Origin: Trichomonas tenax
Lineage: Eukaryota; Parabasalia; Trichomonadida; Trichomonadidae
Direction: 5' to 3'
NCBI GenBank assembly: GCA_023091735.1
Contig: JALKBU010000815.1
Span: forward strand, 1 to 23,545
DNA: 23,545 bases
The translations under genes were made by a program, and so were the position numbers. A model generated the notes under the pieces. It made no database searches. It was not told the origin of the DNA and was given only the letters and a program-made list of their open reading frames with translations. Within the stretch, counting starts at the first letter, position 1. Each line of letters opens with the position of its first letter. Positions 19,090-23,545 of this stretch are shown here, piece by piece.

Positions 19090-19532
19090 TACCTCGGTTC
19101 AGTTTTCCCTAATTCAATGACCAAAATACTCAATTTTGCATTTCAAAATTGTTACTCTATTAAAGCATTTACATTTCTGAATTCGATAACTGTTATTGTC
19201 CTGCAGCCTTTGAAAACGGTTTATCATTGACAAATGTTGTATTAATGCCTAAAATAACAATAATCAATGGTAATACATTAAGTTTTAGTGCTTTTGAATA
19301 TTGCATACCTTTGCGAAATGTTACTATTCCTAATGGTTTATCCTTAGTGCAGTCTTTTATTCTTCGGTTTTGTAATCTCGAATGTATCACAAATAACTCA
19401 GCAAAGGTTTTGGAATTGTTAGCAAAGTATGTTCATGTAAAGGTATTTACTCCAACTCCTATTCTAAAAAATTCCAAATTATCAAAAATAATAATATGTC
19501 CTTCATTTGTATCAATCTTTTTATATCAATGA
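19090..19532 (+). pseudogene. BspA-like LRR_5 remnant, plus strand
   Basis: LRR_5-type repeats on the plus strand: FPNSMTKILNFAFQNCYSI, then, after a frame change near 19200, AAFENGLSLTNVVLMPKITI with INGNTLSFSAFEYCIPLRNV and IPNGLSLVQSF. The second part stays open to a TGA at 19530-19532. There is no start codon or N-terminal domain. It lies directly upstream of module copy E. Confidence 0.65.
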
Positions 19533-19627
19533 TTGTAAGAAAATTGAGATACAAAAGGATGAATATAAATATTAACCTTCTAAAAGTGACATTAAAATAA
19601 ATACATATTTTATGTTGATGCATTCGA

Positions 19628-20338
19628 ATTAGCGAGACAACTGTATATTGTGATTCAACTGGAAAATTAAAGAAATTCGGAAACATTACAAGTGAATATA
19701 TTACAATAAAAGTCCATGAATCTTGTACAAATTTGCCAGTTGGCTGTTTGTCATATAGTTGGGTTACTAATATAATATTACCTAATACCATTATTTACAT
19801 TGATGACAGTCCAATGGATGGCTCAAAAATATCTGAATTATTCATTCCAGCTTCTGTTACGACAATGAATGAAGACAATCCGTTTAACTTGCTTCGATAT
19901 ATTAAGAAATTTATAGTAGATTCAAATAATAAATATTTTATGTCTTATCAAGATTGCATTTATTCCAAAGATATGAGTAAATTAATATGCTATCCGTATC
20001 TAAAACCAGGTGATACTGTTGTTGTTCCTAAATGCACAAAACAAATAAGTAGATATACTTTTTGGGAATTTAAAAATGTCATTTTCCAAAATAACGTCGA
20101 TTTAATTGGAAATGGATGTTTCAGCAGAATGCAAAATCTTATGAGAATTAGCCTCCCCTATGGATGTTCTGTAAAAGCATTTGGAACAGATGTATTTGCT
20201 GAATGTAATTTCAGTCCTTCAAATATCACATTTTATTTTGGAGATCCGCTAACAAAATGCAATACTGAACTAAATATCAGAAGATATAACTGCAAATTAT
20301 TATTAAATGTGTTTAATTCATTCTGTTTGTTAAATTAA
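19628..20338 (+). pseudogene. BspA-like module, copy E: full frame but ATT in place of ATG
   Basis: The frame reads from ATT-AGC-GAG-ACA (ISETTVYCDSTG) without interruption for 236 codons to TAA. All module landmarks are present: SYSWVTNIILPNTIIYIDD, LFIPASV, NPFNLLRYIKKFIVD, SYQDCIYSKDMSKLICYPY, LKPGDTVVVP, NVIFQNNVDLIG, LMRISLPYGCSVK, TFYFGDP, then a hydrophobic tail. Aligned copies begin ATG-AGT-GAA or similar, so ATT sits exactly where ATG belongs. An in-frame TGA lies a few codons upstream. The first in-frame ATG, in SPMDGSK near residue 64, would drop the N-terminal part. It is either a pseudogene by start-codon loss or a rare non-ATG start. Confidence 0.75.
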
Positions 20339-20381
20339 CCTTAATATTTTACGTTCATAAAAGTAATATTTATAAAAATTA

Positions 20382-21080
20382 ATCAGTGAAACAACTGTTT
20401 ATTGTGATTCAACAGGGAGACTAGGAAAATTCGGTAATATTACAAATGCATATAATACTATTAGAATTGATAAATCATGTTCAAGTATATCAAAAGATAA
20501 TTTATCATATAATTGGGTAACAAATGTTATATTACCTAATTCAATAACAACAAGAGAAGATATCCCAATGACAGGTTTATTGATTTCTGAATTGTTTCTT
20601 CCTTCATCAGTGAAAAACATTGTCATCGATAATCCTTTTAATCTTTTGCGAAAGATTATAAGATACATTGTTGATGCGAACAACGCGTATTTTACTTCAT
20701 ATCAAGACTGCATTTTTACTAAAGATAGATCTAAATTGATTGCATATCCATTTCTTAAAACGGGCGAAACATATGTTATACCAAAAGAAACCAAAATAAT
20801 TGGCCGCTATGCATTTCAAGAGAATTTATTGATCCACAATGTAAACTTTCAAAATGATGTTGATCTTTTGGGTGATTGTTGCTTCCAAATGGTCAGCAAA
20901 TTAGAGTGAATAAGTATTCCATATGGTAAGTCAATTAAGGCATTTGAAGAAAATGTATTTTATGATATCAACTTTGGTCCTTCAAATATTACATATTATT
21001 TTGGTGATCCTTTGGAAGTATGCTACACACTAGGATTTGCTAATATGTATGCGTATAGGTTTATCCTACTAAATATTAAT
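20382..21080 (+). pseudogene. BspA-like module, copy F: ATC in place of ATG, one nonsense codon
   Basis: Begins ATC-AGT-GAA (ISETTVYCDSTGRL) where siblings have ATG, and is open for 175 codons through SYNWVTNVILPNSI, LFLPSSV, NPFNLLRKIIRYIVD, SYQDCIFTKDRSKLIAYPF, LKTGETYVIP and NVNFQNDVDLLG to TGA (20907-20909). The stop sits where siblings encode Arg in LxRISLPYG, so CGA to TGA is the likely change. The frame then continues (ISIPYGKSIKAFEENVFY, ITYYFGDP) to TAA at 21078-21080. An extra T near 21060 may have altered the last few residues. Confidence 0.75.
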
Positions 21081-21163
21081 ATCTTGATTTGTCTGTCAGA
21101 TATTTAGTAAATACGCTCTTTTTAACCTTGCAAATGTGACATATAATTTTATGAAAGAATCAC

Positions 21164-21860
21164 ATGAGTGAGACAACAGTCTATTGTGGGGCAGATCATC
21201 GCCTCAGTAAATTCAACAACATCACAAATATTTATACAACAATAATTGTTGATAAATCATGTACAACACTTAATACATACTCTTTATCATATATAATTGG
21301 GTAACAAAGATAATTTTACCCAATTCACTTATTTCTGTTGAAAATAGTGCAATGGATGATGCTAAAATATCAGAGCTGTTTATACATTCATTTGTGACAA
21401 CTTTTAGTGTTTATAATCCTTTTGATAAATTGAGATTTATTGAACGTTTTGAAGTTGATTCAGGAAATCTGAACTTCATTTCATATCAAGATTGCATATA
21501 CTCAAAGGACATGAGCAAGCTTATTGCGTATCCATTTTTAAAGCCAGGAGAAACATTTGTTGTTCCAAAATATTTTTCTAAATAACTATATTCTCAAAAG
21601 CATAGTTTTTCAAAATGATGTCGATTTAATTGATAATCGATGCTTCATAGGAACTGCCTAACCTCATTCGCATAAGTTTGCCTTTCGGTTGTTCAGTTAA
21701 AAAGTATGGAACTGATGTTTCTTCTAACACTAATTTTGATTCATCAAAAGTCACTTATTATTTTGGAAATCCGTTGTTGATTCCAAACACTTGCAAAAAT
21801 CAGTATGATCTTTCTTGCAAAAGCATCCTACATGCTGTCAATATAATTATTTGTATTTAG
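21164..21860 (+). pseudogene. BspA-like module, copy G: ATG kept, three frameshifts
   Basis: Starts at ATG (MSETTVYCGADHRL). The frame breaks near 21295, where two extra bases split SYNWVT and lead to TAA. It resumes as NWVTKIILPNSLISV, through LFIHSFV, NPFDKLRFIERFEVD, SYQDCIYSKDMSKLIAYPF and LKPGETFVVP to TAA near 21585, with a short deletion. It resumes again as SIVFQNDVDLIDNRCF, shifts near 21655, and ends NLIRISLPFGCSVK, VTYYFGNP and a hydrophobic tail at TAG (21858-21860). Confidence 0.75.
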
Positions 21861-21874
21861 TCATATTGTACAAA

Positions 21875-21956
21875 ATGCAACAAACAAAGATTCATCATTT
21901 AATTGGACAAAAATATTGTTACGAAATTTTTCGTTCCAGCTTCTGTTTTAATCTAG
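21875..21956 (+). pseudogene. BspA-like module remnant, copy H
   Basis: A short scrap in which SFNWTKI (compare SYNWVTKI) is followed closely, with a frame change, by VTKFFVPASVLI (compare ISELFIPASV). About 25 residues that normally separate these blocks are missing. It follows copy G in the same orientation. Confidence 0.4.
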
Positions 21957-22194
21957 TTAACTATCTACATTGTATTGAAAAATGAAGATGGTTAAAAAGA
22001 TAATAAGAAAAAAAAACCTTCTAAAGTATACTAAAAATAAAGTGATAATTTGAATACTAAAACAATCAACAAAACAATATTTACAATACAAAGATAATAA
22101 ATTCATGAATAACAAATTAATTTTCAAGAATAAATTATTCAAGATTAACATTTGATATAAATTCCAATTATATATCAAATTTGAGGCTCTTAGA

Positions 22195-23094
22195 TCATAA
22201 TTTAGCAGCATCTGAGCCTTTGCTCCTTATTAGACTATCATTTGAAATCACGCTAGAATTATCGATGGATTTTGTTCGTTTCGGCTTCAAATTCTTTCTC
22301 ATCGCGTTAATTTTTGAGTGTTGTGAGCTTTGATTTCCAGATTTATAAATATTTGTTAATCTCCATTTCATCTCCTCTTCATACTTCTTAATCTTTTGTT
22401 CGTGAAGCTTTGACACGACCCGGGCCTGTTTTTGCACTTCCAATTGTGTTATAGCTCTGCTTCTTTCACGTCGAGCTTCAATTATCGCGCATTCTTCTTT
22501 TTGTTGCTTTAATCGAATCTGAGCTTTCTCTTTGATTATATTTTCAAGTGTCTTTCGTTGTATAGCAATAATTCGCCCTAAATCTGGATAATGAGTTGGA
22601 TCATTTTTTAAATTATTCGAAACTTTTGAATGCACTTGCGCGTGGTCGTAACTTTTTGTTGACCTTGCGGTGGACTTCGACTTGTAGTTGTTTTTAAGAT
22701 ATATTCTCGTAGAGTTTAATGTGAGAGCATTTTGTTTTTTTGGCGTATTTTTGATTTTCTTCGGTTGTGGTTTCACATGATTGGAATTTTTGACTATTGA
22801 TTCCCTCATTTTTATGATTTTCTGTATTTTAATTATTCGTTGTTTTTCTAAATCGAGGCTAACTTGCATTCTCATGTTCGAATCGCCTGAATAGGAAATC
22901 ATATCGTCAATAATGAGCTCGTCAGCCTGAATTCCGAGCTTTTGCATCGCTTGTAAAGTTGATTCTTCAGTAAAAACTGGTATTTCCTTGATGAAAACGC
23001 TCGGAAGGTCAAGAATTCCCGTTGTAGCGTTTAATTGTCGTGGATCTAAAGCACTATCAAAGCTTGTTGTGAAGATAGAATGATTTTCATGCAT
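22195..23094 (-). CDS. Basic coiled-coil protein with an LGI-x3-EL motif, 299 aa
   Basis: Complete frame from ATG (23092-23094), preceded by a run of A on its own strand. Residues about 38-64 read EIPVFTEESTLQAMQKLGI, then ADELIIDDM. This A-x3-LGI-x3-EL pattern followed by a helix rich in K, R and E (LDLEKQRIIKIQKIIKMRES) recurs in coiled-coil proteins of ciliated and flagellated protists, as I recall it. The middle is Lys/Ser-rich. Residues about 175-250 form a second charged helix (AQIRLKQQKEECAIIEARRE...), and the C-terminus is basic and Ser-rich. There is no signal peptide or membrane span. A basal-body or axonemal role is a guess from the motif. No Inr was found nearby. Confidence 0.85.
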   Translation of the reverse strand: MHENHSIFTTSFDSALDPRQLNATTGILDLPSVFIKEIPVFTEESTLQAMQKLGIQADELIIDDMISYSGDSNMRMQVSLDLEKQRIIKIQKIIKMRESIVKNSNHVKPQPKKIKNTPKKQNALTLNSTRIYLKNNYKSKSTARSTKSYDHAQVHSKVSNNLKNDPTHYPDLGRIIAIQRKTLENIIKEKAQIRLKQQKEECAIIEARRERSRAITQLEVQKQARVVSKLHEQKIKKYEEEMKWRLTNIYKSGNQSSQHSKINAMRKNLKPKRTKSIDNSSVISNDSLIRSKGSDAAKL

Positions 23095-23467
23095 TTTTTT
23101 AAAAATTGTTTTGAGTTCTCAAAAATAGTCAGAAATGTAAAAACTTCTTTTGTAAAGAACAAAAATTCAGTGAAAATATTGACCTGGAAGTGTTTTAACT
23201 GGCATTTTTACAATTTAAAACGATTTTTGAGTCGAATCAAGTTTATCAAAGATATTATCACTCTTTTGTCTCATCAGCTTGACTTGAGATTTTAGATATA
23301 AATATATATGGCAGAATATCATCGAACTAGTAACTGAGGATCAGGAAGTAGTATATGTAGGGGTGTGGTTGCCAAAATTTGCAAAGCCACCTATGACTTC
23401 ATTTTTGAAGGTTTTAAGTTAATAGACCCATGTGCATATAATTTTTTGGTTTGCAACTAGGTGACCT
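23095..23467. other. Spacer upstream of the coiled-coil gene
   Basis: AT-rich without a supported gene. Near 23345-23420 the composition changes and GCCACC..TTCATTTTT recalls the reverse complement of a stretch near 8955-8975 in the BspA cluster, possibly a dispersed repeat. The match is short and uncertain. Confidence 0.4.
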
Positions 23468-23545
23468 ATATGCATTTCCGGCCTCCATATGCATATAGGT
23501 TTTATATGCATATAGGATTTCATATGCACACAGAATTCTATATGC
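23468..23545. repeat. Tandem ATATGC repeat, period about 18 bp, runs off the right edge
   Basis: ATATGC begins at 23468, 23487, 23504, 23522 and 23540, spacings of 19, 17, 18 and 18 bp. The two central units share ATATGCATATAGG; the others have diverged. ATATGCATAT is self-complementary, so each central unit has a small dyad. The array is cut by the window end, so its full length is unknown. Confidence 0.7.

Noticed and set aside
23468..23545. CRISPR-like regular spacing
   Set aside because: The units are 6-13 bp at 17-19 bp spacing with no unique spacers, in a eukaryotic context. It is a simple tandem repeat.

Overview
The window looks like nuclear DNA of a parabasalid protist: Trichomonas vaginalis, Tritrichomonas foetus or a close relative. 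Four things point there. One gene encodes the Initiator-binding domain known from trichomonad IBP39. TCA+1-Y-W Initiator motifs sit 7-8 nt before the start of two genes. The stop codon of two genes overlaps TAAA, the trichomonad polyadenylation signal. The window is also full of BspA-like (LRR_5) surface-antigen sequence. Protein-coding genes appear intronless, with moderate GC, in very AT-rich spacers. The assignment is from recognition alone; no search was run.

Layout. 1-76: possible 3' end of a gene running off the left edge. 77-1530: AT-rich spacer. 1543-2238 (+): Initiator-binding-domain protein with TTG where ATG is expected. 2239-4826: long AT-rich spacer carrying dispersed motifs shared with the first spacer. 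4827-6878 (+): 683-aa TPR/HAT-repeat protein. 6923-9443 (-): four decayed BspA-module copies, two of them in a segmental duplication that also copied the 3' end of the TPR gene. 9871-10953 (-): ERK-type MAP kinase with an S-E-Y activation-loop motif. 11849-12712 (+): three-repeat Myb protein, divergent from the kinase. 13447-13858: 412-bp inverted-repeat element with 81-nt arms and TA flanks, nested palindrome inside. 14554-16146 (+): 530-aa coiled-coil protein. 16403-21956: BspA/LRR relics on both strands, including three consecutive plus-strand modules. 22195-23094 (-): 299-aa basic coiled-coil protein. 23468-23545: tandem ATATGC repeat running off the right edge.

How it fits together. Six genes appear intact: IBD protein, TPR/HAT, MAPK, Myb, and two coiled-coil proteins. 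They are single-gene units typical of trichomonads, not an operon. The two gene-poor blocks are graveyards of one roughly 235-residue BspA-type module. Nearly every copy carries frameshifts, stop codons, internal deletions or a lost start codon. The points most worth following are the TTG start of the IBD gene, the inverted-repeat element, the S-E-Y kinase, the duplication that captured the neighbouring gene's tail, and the two almost intact BspA modules whose ATG has become ATT or ATC.
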